A stretch of DNA of 64,000 nucleotides from Heliopora coerulea. Taxonomy: Eukaryota; Cnidaria; Anthozoa; Scleralcyonacea; Helioporidae. The notes beneath the pieces were generated by a model that ran no database searches, was not told where the DNA came from, and saw nothing but the letters and a program-made list of their open reading frames with translations. This document shows, one piece after another, positions 54,969 through 64,000 of this stretch. The stretch lies in the NCBI GenBank assembly GCA_030142905.1, contig JASJOG010000217.1, positions 268,501 to 332,500 on the forward strand, in the 5' to 3' direction. The translations under genes and the position numbers were made by a program. Numbering within the stretch: position 1 is the first letter of the stretch; each line of letters begins with the position of its first letter.

Positions 54969-55019
54969 TCATTCTGAATCGTAATCTGTGACATCTTCAT
55001 TGTTGCCAGGCATTTTGTT
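54969..55019 (-). CDS. Candidate terminal exon, host gene on minus strand
   Basis: A minus-strand acceptor (caaattatttcctgtag) precedes a 51-base open frame that reads NKMPGNNEDVTDYDSE and stops with TGA. The acidic C-terminus and good splice site fit a last coding exon. About 390 bases upstream lies a second acceptor with a similar lead-in (TTAAAGGTTATCAA then pyrimidines), so the two may be duplicated alternative last exons. Confidence 0.45.
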   Translation of the reverse strand, partial: NKMPGNNEDVTDYDSE

Positions 55020-55367
55020 CTACAGGAAATAATTTGATAACCTTTAATTGCATTAATATAATAGAGAAATAAAAATTTAATAGGAGATATTAGAGTTCAA
55101 GCTACAATTAAATATTCTTTTGTTTATAGCAGAATAACAGTAGCAGAGTCATCCTTTTAAAGTCAAACCACCTACAACTCTAATACTGTACCTGCTACTA
55201 TCCTCTAGTAATATCCCTTCTCAATATCAGGGTCATTCTCAAACCTCTTTGTTGCCACTTGAACACCAAGTTCCAGAATGAAATTTTTCAGTCAATGTTT
55301 TTTCTTAGTCATGTACATGTAAAGTATAAATAATTGGAAACAGTACTTCAAAATAAATATAAACAAC

Positions 55368-55407
55368 TTATATAACATTATTATTTCCATCTGATATATC
55401 TTCTGCC
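55368..55407 (-). CDS. Candidate alternative terminal exon, host gene on minus strand
   Basis: Acceptor ttttttttctttag precedes GGCAGAAGATATATCAGATG; in one frame it reads AEDISDGNNNVI and stops with TAA. The intron side carries the same TTAAAGGTTATCAA sequence as the exon at 54,969. A diverged inverted copy at 59,970-60,026 keeps the same ending (DMSDGNHNVI, stop), with changes that leave the frame open, although a 17-base length difference lies further upstream. Confidence 0.4.
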
Positions 55408-55458
55408 CTAAAGAAAAAAAATTGATAACCTTTAATGCCACAGTATATAGCATTGATA

Positions 55459-55800
55459 AAATAAAACATTCCAAAAAATAAAGGCATCATGGAAAACTCA
55501 AGATATGATTCAAAACAGGACGAGTATATGCAACTGTAATACTTCAACTTTATTGCAAAGTCATCATCAGACAGAATTATTTACAAAACAAACCCAGGTC
55601 TATATGTACAGTGTGGACAACGGAAGTTAGGAATCCTGTACCTGAGATGTTAACATAACACAATGCATTGCTAATTACTTATTAACTTCGGAGTAAGCTA
55701 TTTGCAAGGCAAAAGTCATTAACAACAACTGACCCGACGATACTGATGTGTAAGATGACTGAGACAGGTGAGTATCAGATGCCAAAGGTTGACAAACAAA
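55459..55800 (-). repeat. PLE array 1 outer left pLTR
   Basis: Reads on the plus strand AAACTCAAGATATGATTCAA then AACAGGACGAG...; the same sequence recurs at 58,203-58,480 in the same orientation and, inverted, at 59,790-59,945 and 60,150-60,300. Includes a hammerhead-like core on the minus strand (55,516-55,574). The inner limit is approximate. Confidence 0.75.
55516..55574 (-). ncRNA. Hammerhead-ribozyme-like motif in PLE pLTR
   Basis: On the minus strand: CTGATGA, then GACTTT-gcaat-AAAGTT (six pairs, one G-U), then GAAG and, further on, CTCGTC. The box order CUGAUGA / stem II / GAA is that of hammerheads known in Penelope-like elements. In the related copies stem II is GACTTT/AAAGTC (60,190) and GATTTT/AAAATC (63,360), a compensatory change. 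I could not assign stems I and III with certainty. Confidence 0.55.
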
Positions 55801-55999
55801 AGAAAGATAAAGAAAAGAGTCTTAGTGAGAACAAGGTATTAAGTAGGAGGTCAGAAACATATATTGAGGCTGCTTAGTTGAAAAGTGTGAGTTCTTTTGA
55901 AGCTTTCAGGGTTATTAAGTTTAATAATGAGAGCTTCAATCAACAAGAGTTTATTGGTGTTAGTAGATCTACTCGAGCAAATAATTTTATAGTTATTAA

Positions 56000-57960
56000 A
56001 GATTAAAGTTTTGATAGAGTTAGATGAATTTGAAAAGGAGGGGAGGTTATTAAGTTGGCAAGAAACTGTGCATGTTCACATTCAGTGAGGTGTTGTGCCA
56101 TTGCATTGGTGTTGAGAAGAGTGTTCTGTCAGACGTTTATAAATCCATTTATCGGTTTTGCCAATATAAGTTTTCATGCATCCTGGACAAGTGATTTCAT
56201 AAATGACATTACTACAAAATAACTCCAGAACTTTGTTGTTGTTGGAACAAAAATAAGAAACTTTTTTAGTGTCAAATGATAATGAATTTAATAGGATTCT
56301 GTAAATAATGCCAAATTTTAGAAATGCAAGGTTTAACTAAACTTTTGCCGCATTCACCAAGGTATGGGAGACAAACCTAGACCTTTGGCAAATCAGCAAT
56401 GGTTGTCGAAGGAGAACTTTTGTATTTTAGTTTGAGCTTATTAATCAGAAAATTCCTGATACGAACAGGGTAACCATTCCATGACATAAAAGATTTGAGA
56501 ATATCTATTTGGTTGTCAAGAAGCGTTTTGGTGCTACAAATTTTAAATGCACAATCAAAAAGCGATTTAGTCCATGCAGTTTTACTGGAGTAGTGGGTAT
56601 ATTGGCCGGTGTGCATATCCTTGCAATAAATGTCAATGCCATTAACTGAGATTTTAATATCCAAAAAATGAATACCGCCATCAGAAAATGTATCTACTAT
56701 AAACTTTAGGTTAGTAAGAAATACATTAAACTTAGGTATAACCAACGGAATATCGGAAGGTTTGATTAGCACAAGAGTATCATTAGTGTGTCGTTTATAA
56801 AATTGGATAGTACTGCTGTTGATGAGATCAGAAATAATGACACATTTAAATTCGATAAGTATTATGTTGGATAAGAAGGGTCCAAGTGACAATCCCATGG
56901 AAACACCGTCTGTTTGCTCATACAACTGGTTATCAAAAGAGAAGGCAGTTTCACTACAACAGTTTAAAACCAGTTTTTTCAAAGTGCATTTTGTTAGAGT
57001 GGTGCTGAATAAGTTCTCATTATAAATGCGATCTAAAATAATATTAATCGTTCGAGAAAGTGGCAGATTAGTAAATAGAGATTCAACATCAAAAGAAACA
57101 AACTGGTAACCTTCTACAAATAATTGCTTAGGAATGTTTTTAATGTGAGTGACAGCATCAAAAGAGTCAGAGAGCGAAAATTCATTAACTGTTAGCAGAT
57201 TCAACAAAGAAGAAAGAAATTTACCAATGTTATAATGTGGAGTGTTAGTTGTGTCAATGATAGGTCTCAATTTGGGAAGAGATGAAAATGTTTTATGTGT
57301 TTTGGGTAGAGTGTGTGCTCGACCAAAAACAAATTGCATTCACGAGCAGTAATTTCACCTCTTTTAAGTAAAGTGGAGAGATATTTTTGTAAGGAAGAAA
57401 AGCTAGTGGGTGTCGTTTCAGATACTATTTTCTTAAACTTATTAGTATAATTGAAGAGAGATTTTACATACATAATATAATCAGAGCATTTCATTAAGAC
57501 AATGCCATTACCCTTATCAGGTTTCAGAATGGCAAAGTTTATAGTGAAGTTATTAAGTATTCTAATTTTCTTACAATCCAGATTAAATTCCTTCAAATCT
57601 AAATCAACGTAGTCATAAGTAAAATAACGAAGAGAGTTTTTAACCTTATCTTGAACATGGCATCCTTCTTTAAACATCTCGAGTTGAGATAGCTGGTCCC
57701 ATACATCCTTGGTGACGGCCATAATTTCAAAGTGGTTTGGTCAAGTAGCAAGTCCATCTAATTCATCAGGAGAAAGCGACTGTTCAGTAAGATTAATGAT
57801 GGTTTCATTAGGGTTGTCTAAAATTCAATTGGCAGTTCCTGTTTTTCTCACAGCGGAGGAGGTCATTAATGGGAAAGCAAATTAAGCGGAATTTCATCCA
57901 TGTCGTATGTTCAGACAGTTGTTATTCATATATAACTTCTTGTGCTGAATAGCATCATTA
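56000..57960 (-). pseudogene. PLE reverse transcriptase with GIY-YIG endonuclease (left copy)
   Basis: Minus-strand frames 57,267-57,722 and 56,377-57,339 (one frameshift) give the reverse transcriptase: FAILKPDKGNGIVLMKCSDY, LPKTHKTFSSLPKLRPIID, FVSFDVESLFTNLP (motif A), DGVSMGLSLGPFLSNI, and YKRHTNDTLVLIKP, where the usual catalytic DD is TND, so the first aspartate is lost. Further down, CPGCMKTYIGKTDKW (about 56,150-56,200) is the GIY-YIG-type endonuclease with its cysteine pair. Upstream, to about 57,960, LTEQSLSPDELDGL is the PLE N-terminal part. PLEs combine a telomerase-like reverse transcriptase with this nuclease. Confidence 0.88.
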
Positions 57961-58202
57961 AGAAGCAAATACAGATAACGTGGTTGGGCTCTCTTCTTTT
58001 TCATATGAGTAATGTTCTTCCAATGGAAAAACTTCGGGTAAACTTAGTGGTTTTTACGGTCAAGTAAAAGGTACAAATCAAGCTGTGCTTTCTACAATTT
58101 TCTCAAAGACTGTTAATTCTGTATGGCAAACTGGTGTAGATCAGCGTTGGTTCTTTGGAGATTTGACCAAAAACCATGACCAGCCGACAACTTCAAAAAG
58201 TA

Positions 58203-58480
58203 TAAAATAAAACATATTCCGAAAAATAAAGGCATCTTGGAAAACTCAAGATATGAGTCAAAACAGGACGAGTACATGCGACTGTAATACTTTGACTTTA
58301 TTGCAAAGCCATCACCAGACAGAATGATTTACAAAACAAGCCAAGGTCAATATATGGTGTGAACAACGGAAGTTAGGAATCCTACACCTGAGATATTTAC
58401 AAGGCAAAAGTCATTAACAACAACTGACCCGACAATACTGATGTGTAAGATGACGATCAGATGTTAAAGGTCAACAAACT
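58203..58480 (-). repeat. PLE array 1 inner pLTR (5' repeat of left copy)
   Basis: Begins ATAAAATAAAACATATTCCG, and matches the outer pLTR in the same orientation, including AAACTCAAGATATGAGTCAA and the hammerhead-like core (58,264-58,323, here with CTGGTGA, so damaged). Same-orientation repeats around a PLE are a known configuration. Confidence 0.75.
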
Positions 58481-58552
58481 GATAGAATAATTGTAAGCCA
58501 ATAAGTTGACAAGCAAAAGAAACCAGTTGTATAACTAGTTGTACAAGCAAAT

Positions 58553-59569
58553 AGACAGTGTTTCCATAGGATCGTCACTTGGACCCATCTTATCCCACAT
58601 AATACTGAATTTGAACACGTTATTTCTGATCTCAGCAGCAGTACTATCCAATTTTATAAACGATACATTGATGATACTCTTGTGATAATCAAACCTTCCG
58701 ATATTCCAATGGTTCCAGCTAAGTTTAGTGAATTTTTTATGAACCTAAAGTTTACCATAGATACGTTTACTGGATATTAAAATCTCAGTTGATGGCACTG
58801 ACATTTATCGCAAGGACACGCACACCAGCCAATATACCCACTTCTCCGGTTTTGAACCTTTTTCCTATAAAACTGCATGGATTTGATGGCGCATTTAAAA
58901 TTTGTAGCACCAAAAAGCTTCTTGACAACCAAATGGATATTCTCGAATCTTTTATGTCATGGAACAGTTGGAATTTTCTGATTAATAAGCTCAAACTAAA
59001 ATACAAAAGTTCTCCTTCGACAACCATTGCGACTTCAGATGCTGATTTGCCAATTGTCTGGGTTCGTCTCCCATACTTTGGTGAATGCAGCGAAAGTTTA
59101 GTTAAACCTTGCATTTCTAAAATTCGGCATTATTTACAGAATCCTATTAAATTCATTATCATTTGACACTAAAAAAGTTTCTTATTTTTGTTCCAACAAC
59201 AACAAAGTTCTGGAGTTATTTTGTAGTAATGTCATTTATGAAATCACTTGTCCAGGATGCATGAAAACTTATATTGGCAAAACCGATAAATGGATTTATA
59301 AACGTCTGACTCAACACCAATGCAATGGTACAACACCTCACTGAATGTGAACTCGCACAGTTTCTTGCCAACTTAATAACCTCCCCTCCTTTTCAAATTC
59401 ATCTAACTCTATCAAAACTTTAATCTTTAATAACTATAAAATTCTTTACTCGAGAAAATCTACTAACACCAATAAACTCTTGTTGATTGAAGCTCTCCAT
59501 ATTAAACTTAATAAGCCTGAAATCAACTCCGGACTGAAAGCTTCAGAAGAACTCACACTTTTCGACTAA
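58553..59569 (+). pseudogene. PLE reverse transcriptase end plus GIY-YIG endonuclease (right copy)
   Basis: The plus strand starts within the reverse transcriptase at a block equivalent to GVSMGSSLGP (58,555), followed by FYKRYIDDTLVIIKPSDIP (58,650; the catalytic pair is intact here, unlike the left copy), then LDIKISVDGTDIY and the thumb. The nuclease part at 59,226-59,569 reads ITCPGCMKTYIGKTDKW, IEALHIKLNKPEINSGLKAS and ends EELTLFD with a stop. Several frameshifts. It is 5'-truncated, which creates the head-to-head junction. Confidence 0.85.
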
Positions 59570-59847
59570 GCAGCCTCGCAGTTCTATATATATTTCCGAC
59601 GTCCTACTTGATACGTTGTTCTCACTTCAACTCTTTTCTTTTCTTTTCGTTGTCTTTCTTAGGTCATTTTACACATCAGTATTGTCGGGTCAGTTGTCGT
59701 TAATGACTTTTGCCTTGTAAATAGCTTCCTCTCAAGTTAATAAGTAATTAGCAATGCATTGTGTTGTGTCAATATCTCAGGTATAGAATTCCTAACTTCC
59801 ATTGTTCACACTGTATATATAGAACTTGGCTTGTTTTGTAATTCATT

Positions 59848-59906
59848 CTGTTTGATGATGACTTTGGAGTAAAGTTGAAGTATTACAGTCACATATACTC
59901 GTCCTG
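59848..59906 (+). ncRNA. Hammerhead-like motif, right PLE copy
   Basis: TTTGATGATGACTTTGGAGT then AAAGTTGAAG. The first box has a substitution (TTTGATGA for CTGATGA), stem II GACTTT/AAAGTT is kept. It lies in the 3' pLTR of the plus-strand copy, the inverted partner of the motif at 55,516. Confidence 0.45.
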
Positions 59907-59945
59907 TTTTGACTCATATCTTGAGTTTTCCAAGATGCCTTTATT

Positions 59946-60130
59946 TATGCTATCAATTTATTTTTTTAGGACAGAATCCTTGCCAACTCAGATGATATGT
60001 CAGATGGAAATCATAATGTAATATAAGTTGTTTATATTTATTTTGAAGTACTGTTTCCAATTATTTATACTTTACATGTACATGATTAAGAAAAAACTGA
60101 CTGAAAAATTTCATTCTGGAACTTGGTATT
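59946..60130 (+). repeat. Inverted copy of left flanking DNA, including exon-like sequence
   Basis: About 170 bases match, in inverted orientation, 55,250-55,440, the DNA just outside the left end of the array. The match runs through the splice acceptor and exon-like piece (59,970-60,026) and into TTGTTTATATTTATTTTGAA and GTACATGATTAAG. It directly follows the pLTR of the right copy across ATGCTAT/TCAATTT, the same junction as on the left with small deletions. It is followed by another pLTR piece. Confidence 0.75.
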
Positions 60131-60189
60131 CAAGTGATAACAGAGGTTTGAGAGTGGATAAAGACTTTGGCTTGTTTTGTAAATTATTC

Positions 60190-60245
60190 TGTCTGATGAT
60201 GACTTTATAATAAAGTCGAACTATTAGTCTCATATACTCATCTTG
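60190..60245 (+). ncRNA. Hammerhead-like motif, outer right pLTR
   Basis: GTCTGATGATGACTTTATAA then TAAAGTCGAACTATTAGTC. Intact CUGAUGA box and a fully paired stem II GACTTTA/TAAAGTC, followed by GAA. This is the best-preserved core in PLE array 1. Confidence 0.55.
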
Positions 60246-60333
60246 TTCTGACTCATATCTTGAGTTTTCCAATATGCCTTTATTTTACTTTTTTTAGTTG
60301 TCGGCTGGTCGTGGTTTTTATATAGCATTGATA

Positions 60334-61480
60334 TATAGTATTATGGTACTTAATTTATCCAACCAAAATTTATCACAATGACTTAAATAAAAACTGACAG
60401 TACCTATAGGTCCTGATCATACATTTCGGAGACTGAGAAGTATTCATGGACTCTTGTTTGAGAACAATGGCTCGTGTATCTAACACTCAACCTATCTATC
60501 AATGCAGAAGGAGCAAGCACAAACCAAATCGTAATAAAGTACTAGTAGAAGAACTCATGCTTTTATATTGAAAAATGCATGTGTATTTGCTTAATCATTT
60601 ATATTTATTTGCAGTGAACTTGGTTAAACACGTGGCAATTGGTTGCATCTTGTTTGTTGGTAACTTGCATGTAATTGCTAAAATCATTTTACAAGTTGAT
60701 AAAAAAAGAAAACAGAAACTAGGTGGTATGAGGTTGTGTTAGTTTTCTGCCCATATTTGAGCACGAATCAGATCAGGATGTTAACCTTAGTAATAGACAA
60801 CTCAATTGGACCTTTCCAGATCTCAATTCAGGGTATCTGTTCCTTATCATTTAACCCTAACCATAACCAGAAAAAGCATTTGGGGGTATTCCTTCCAATT
60901 ATTGATTGCAGACCTCAAATACACATTGTCACATTTCTAAAGAGAACTTCATTTTAAATCCAGTTAACCATAAAACAATCAAAAAATATCTGTAAGACTG
61001 GTGACACCAAAACACCCCAGTAGAGGTAGAGGACATCAAGTCCCCAAAGAGAATGCACGTTATGCAATTGAAAGTGATCCAGAAGATGAATCTTTTTGCT
61101 TCCAAAAAGGCTTGTAAAGTCATGTCATCATAGGAAAGAGCATGGTTTGAGAAAATTAATTGCAAATCACACAATCATGTGTTTGAAATATTATTCATAA
61201 TACCGGAAGTGTGTAACTCATGTATTACGAACATTTTATTAAACACTGCTGTGATGTTTCATAATAACCAGTACTCAAAATAACAAGTGTCACTTCCTTT
61301 TCATTCTCAATCAGCTCTCTCTTTCAGAGAAGTTTGCTTCAGCATTTTTAGAGGCACAAGACATGTCATATCTTAATGTAGAATTTTTTCATTAATATCA
61401 CGTGGAAAAAAGTTAACAGCTCATGAGTTATTAGCCAATCAGAAATAACAAAAAATTGCTTGAGACGAAGTTTGGAGAAA
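60334..61480. other. Non-coding DNA between the two PLE arrays
   Basis: No recognised coding sequence on either strand; frames at 60,736-60,957 (plus) and 60,929-61,174 (minus) overlap each other and lack family resemblance. Confidence 0.4.
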
Positions 61481-61582
61481 TACCACAATTAAAAACCAAT
61501 ACCAGGCGACAATTTGAAAAAATATAAAACAAAACATAATCTGAAGATCAGCATCTTGAGAAATCCAAGATATGGATTGAAA

Positions 61583-61640
61583 CAAGACGAGAAATGAGTT
61601 TGTGATATTTCGATTTTATTACAAAATCATCGTCAGACTA
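61583..61640 (-). ncRNA. Hammerhead-like motif, array 2 left
   Basis: Minus strand: CTGACGA, GATTTT-gtaat-AAAATC stem II, then GAAA and, further on, CTCGTC. All core boxes (CUGANGA and GAAA) are present. Mirror image of 63,360-63,418. Confidence 0.6.
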
Positions 61641-61791
61641 ACTAATTACAAATACGCAGTGTCTTATATAAGGTCTATGGTAACATCATACGGGAGGAAT
61701 TCACATCTCGGCCGACAGCAACTGACAAGGAGTGATTTCTGTGGAGGCGTGTATGTGTTGTGACAGGAAGAAAGATGACCAGATGAGAACA

Positions 61792-62843
61792 TTAAGGAAA
61801 AAGCATAAGTTCTTTGCTGGCTTTGAGACCTGTATTCAGCACGGGTGACTTATGTTTAATATAAAGAGCTTCAAGAAATAAATGAATGTTAGATGTTCGA
61901 GGATTGGGAGAGTGAACAATTCGAGAGTTATTGATGATGAGATTAGATATAAAAATAGAAACATCATCTGAGTCAGTTGTTTTGCCGTTAAGGCAGTCAA
62001 AGAGATGATGCATGTCGACAATATGCCGAACGTTTCCGTAGTTATAGAAATGATGTCCGACAGCACTTTTACTTCGATTGGAATGCTCGAGAAGTCTGCT
62101 TTTTAAACATCTCTCGGTCTTTCCTATATATGAATTTGAGCAACCAGGACATGTAATCTGGTAGATAATTTTCGACTTTCATACTTTTGGGATTTTGTCT
62201 TTATTCGGAAGAAAGTAAGCAATCTTCTTGTTTTCATAAATGACCATAAAGTTGACAGATTGTGTCAGGTTACGCAGGATTTTCTTTATGCATTTTTTGA
62301 CAAGTTTCTCCTCGTTTCCCAAGATATGGAATACCCATCCAAATTTTGGGCCTGTCATCGTTTTCATGATCAAAAGAGCTTAGCTGTTCTCGTTGGTTTG
62401 AATGCTTATCTCTGAGTTTGGCTATAAGTAAAGATCTGAAGGCAAAGGGAAATCCATTCCAAGACATGAATGCTTCAAGTTTGGTTATCTGATTCTCAAA
62501 TAGTCGATTGTTGCTGCAAATCATAAAGGCGCGGTGAAATAGTGGCTTAACCCAGGCAGTTTTGTGTGAGAATGGTTCGAAACTCGTAAAATTAGTGTAT
62601 TGACCAGTGTGTGTGCTCTTATGGTAGTCATCAGTGTTTTCAGTAGAGATCAAAATGTCTAAAAAGTGAATTACGCCATCAGGGAAAGTATCGACTGTAA
62701 ATTGGAGATTTTTATCAAAACTGTTAAACTTATCTAAGACTGTAGAAATGTTGGAAGGTTTAATTAATGCTAGATTGTCATCGACATAGCAGCGATAGAA
62801 TTTAATAGTACCTGATTTGATTAAGTTGGAAGCTATAGTTTTT
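61792..62843 (-). pseudogene. PLE RT end plus GIY-YIG endonuclease (array 2 left)
   Basis: Minus strand: FYRCYVDDNLALIKPSNIS (about 62,750-62,806; intact catalytic pair), LQFTVDTFPDGVIHFLDILI, the thumb-like region in frame 62,270-62,653 (AFMSWNGFPFAFRSLLIAKL), then CPGCSNSYIGKTERCLKS (GIY-YIG-type core, about 62,100-62,160) and the C-terminal LFLEALYIKHKSPVLNTGLK ending KELMLFP with a stop near 61,792. Two or more frameshifts. The 5' side is truncated at about 62,843. Confidence 0.85.
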
Positions 62844-62847
62844 TCAA

Positions 62848-63213
62848 ATTACATGTCCTGGTTGCTCAAATTCATATATAGGAAAGACCGAGAGATGTTT
62901 AAAAAGCAGACTTCTCGAACATTCCAATCGAAGTAAAAGTGCTGTCGGACATCATTTCTATAACTGCGGAAACGTTCGGCATGTTGTCAACATGCATCAC
63001 CTCTTTGACCGCCTTAACGACAAAACAACTGACTCAGATGTTGTTTCTATTTTTATTTCTAATGTCATCATCAATAACTCTCGAATTGTTCACTCTCCCA
63101 ATCCTCGAACATCTAACATTCATTTATTTCTTGAAGCTCTTTATATTAAACATAAGTCGCCCGTGCTGAATACAGGTCTCAAAGCCAGCAAAGAACTTAT
63201 GCTTTTTCATTAA
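62848..63213 (+). pseudogene. PLE GIY-YIG endonuclease (array 2 right)
   Basis: Plus strand: TCPGCSNSYIGKTERCLKSR, LEHSNRSKSAVGHHFYN, then LFLEALYIKHKSPVLNTGLK and a stop at 63,213. It is very similar to the left half's nuclease (differences such as FDRLNDKTTDSDVV against FDCLNGKTTDSDDV), so the two halves derive from near-identical source RNAs. The frame is open from its truncated start, making this the best-preserved endonuclease here. Confidence 0.85.
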
Positions 63214-63359
63214 TGTTCTCATCTGGTCATCTTTCTTCCTGTCACAACACGTATGCGCCTCCACAGAAATCACTCCTTGTCAGTTCCTGTCGGCTGAGAT
63301 GTGAATTCCTCCCGTATGATGTCACCGTAGACCTTATATAAGACACTGCGTATTTGTAA

Positions 63360-63418
63360 TTAGTCTGACGATGATTTTGTAATAAAATCGAAATATCACA
63401 AACTCATTTCTCGTCTTG
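63360..63418 (+). ncRNA. Hammerhead-like motif, array 2 right
   Basis: GTCTGACGATGATTTTGTAA then TAAAATCGAAATATCAC and CTCGTC. Same layout as the left copy; in array 1 stem II is GACTTT/AAAGTC, so the C-G pair there is U-A here. Confidence 0.6.
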
Positions 63419-63597
63419 TTTCAATCCATATCTTGGATTTCTCAAGATGCTGATCTTTGGATTATGTTTTGTTTTATATACCACAATTAACTAAAAGTTT
63501 TCCTGTATTTCAGAGACCCTTAAATCATAGATTATTAAATAAATGAATATTGTTCTACTACCTGTATTGAACACTTTTTTGCCAAGAAATCAACACC

Positions 63598-63613
63598 TAT
63601 GTACATATGTATG

Positions 63614-63664
<51 letters not shown>

Positions 63665-63699
63665 GTATATATATATATATGTATATATACATATATATT
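63598..63699. repeat. TA/TATG microsatellite
   Basis: About 100 bases of (TA)n interrupted by TATG and TATAC steps. It directly precedes the Tc1/mariner fragment. Open frames through it on both strands are artefacts of the repeat. Confidence 0.95.
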
Positions 63700-63709
63700 T
63701 TGTCCAACA

Positions 63710-63937
63710 ACTCTCCATATGATATCATTGGATTTTATCCACCCCTTCACTGAACGCTTCCTCAATTGGGTTAAGATCAGGGCTGTAAGGCGGGAGGTAT
63801 ACAAGTTTGGCACCTGCTTGTTCTATTACGTGTCGAACCTCTGGGACATGGTGAATTGCTGCATTGTCTGTTAAAAATAATGGACCATTAAACAAATGTG
63901 ACACGGTGTAGTCAGTTGAATAATTTATCAACGTCAT
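63710..63937 (-). pseudogene. Tc1/mariner (DDE_3) transposase C-terminal fragment
   Basis: The minus strand encodes LFLTDNAAIHHVPEVRHVIE then GAKLVYLPPYSPDLNPIEEA. The D of LTDNAAIHH and the E of NPIEEAF are the second and third catalytic residues of IS630/Tc1/mariner transposases. Upstream (higher coordinates) the catalytic first D is not found in the remaining bases, and downstream the protein ends at the microsatellite border. The fragment is truncated at both ends. Confidence 0.85.
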
Positions 63938-64000
63938 TATTATTAAGCAGACTTAATGATGCATCACTTGTCAAATTTCATAAAACTATTTTAGTTAAAA

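Larger units (their letters stand above)
55459..60318. mobile_element. Head-to-head Penelope-like element insertion (PLE array 1)
   Basis: Bounded by a 15-bp target duplication TATATAGCATTGATA (55,444-55,458 and 60,319-60,333). Left part: a PLE on the minus strand with its repeat (pLTR) at the outer left edge and a second same-orientation pLTR at about 58,203-58,480. Right part: a 5'-truncated PLE on the plus strand (58,553-59,950), then about 170 bases of inverted neighbouring DNA, then another pLTR piece to 60,300. The two halves meet head to head near 58,550, so the whole is a large imperfect palindrome. Confidence 0.85.
61493..63478. mobile_element. Head-to-head Penelope-like element insertion (PLE array 2)
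   Basis: Bounded by a 12-bp duplication TACCACAATTAA (61,481-61,492 and 63,479-63,490). Left half: PLE 3' part on the minus strand (RT palm to 3' end). Right half: a shorter PLE 3' part on the plus strand (nuclease to 3' end). The halves meet near 62,845 at their truncated 5' sides. Outer ends carry the same 3' sequence (AAACATAATCTGAAGATCAG at the left, its complement at the right). A different PLE family from array 1. Confidence 0.9.

Noticed and set aside
63599..63874. Open frames through the TA microsatellite
   Set aside because: They encode only repeated Y/I/M residues and arise from the simple repeat joined to antisense transposase.
1..64000. CRISPR arrays, bacterial operons, ribosome binding sites
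   Set aside because: No regularly spaced direct repeats, no prokaryotic gene layout; introns, retroelement types and AT-rich intergenic DNA show an animal genome.

Overview
This window is repeat-dominated DNA from an animal genome, most likely an aquatic invertebrate. The evidence is the company of elements: Polinton/Maverick, Penelope-like (PLE), BEL/Pao, Ty3/gypsy, Ty1/copia, CR1/L2-group LINEs, hAT, PIF/Harbinger, CACTA/EnSpm and Tc1/mariner pieces in AT-rich DNA, with spliceosomal GT..AG introns. A cnidarian is my best guess, from remembered similarity of the Polinton small proteins and LINE proteins; the sequence alone does not prove it. No tRNA, rRNA or CRISPR was recognised, and no well-known cellular gene. 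A few short stretches look like exons of unidentified host genes.

Layout. 1.2-10.2 kb: a decayed Polinton, with the major capsid gene on the minus strand and integrase, small membrane/structural proteins, protein-primed DNA polymerase B and an SF1 helicase on the plus strand. 11.8-15.3 kb: a second Polinton integrase region on the minus strand, split by a LINE (12.76-14.33 kb) and a palindromic insert (14.44-14.65 kb), then abutting a Copia fragment (15.3-16.7 kb). 16.7-23.8 kb: mostly unassigned DNA with two good exon candidates (17.74 and 21.67 kb), a fold-back repeat (19.4 kb) and a fragment of a second type of DNA polymerase B (22.6 kb). 23.9-27 kb: pieces of large uncharacterised repeat-associated proteins plus exon-like pieces. 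27.9-36.05 kb: a CR1/L2-group LINE cleanly interrupted by a complete BEL/Pao element (29,313-35,060) and cut off by a hAT element (36,055-39,247). 39.25-40.95 kb: the N-terminal half of the same uncharacterised protein family seen at 23.9 kb. 43.8-45.3 kb: PIF/Harbinger. 46.7-47.3 kb: LINE endonuclease fragment. 47.8-50.06 kb: CACTA transposase with a mariner-type MITE in its apparent intron. 50.2-54.25 kb: complete gypsy element. 55-60.3 kb and 61.5-63.5 kb: two PLE insertions, each a large palindrome bounded by one target-site duplication. 63.6-63.94 kb: TA microsatellite and a Tc1/mariner tail.

The notable structures are: the two symmetric head-to-head PLE insertions with hammerhead-ribozyme-like 3' ends, one of which carries a copied piece of neighbouring exon-like DNA; a gypsy element whose primer-binding site is complementary to its own LTR, which suggests Tf1-like self-priming; and several nested insertions whose target reading frames or duplications can be read directly. 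Nearly every coding region carries stops or frameshifts, so the locus looks like an old transposon graveyard.
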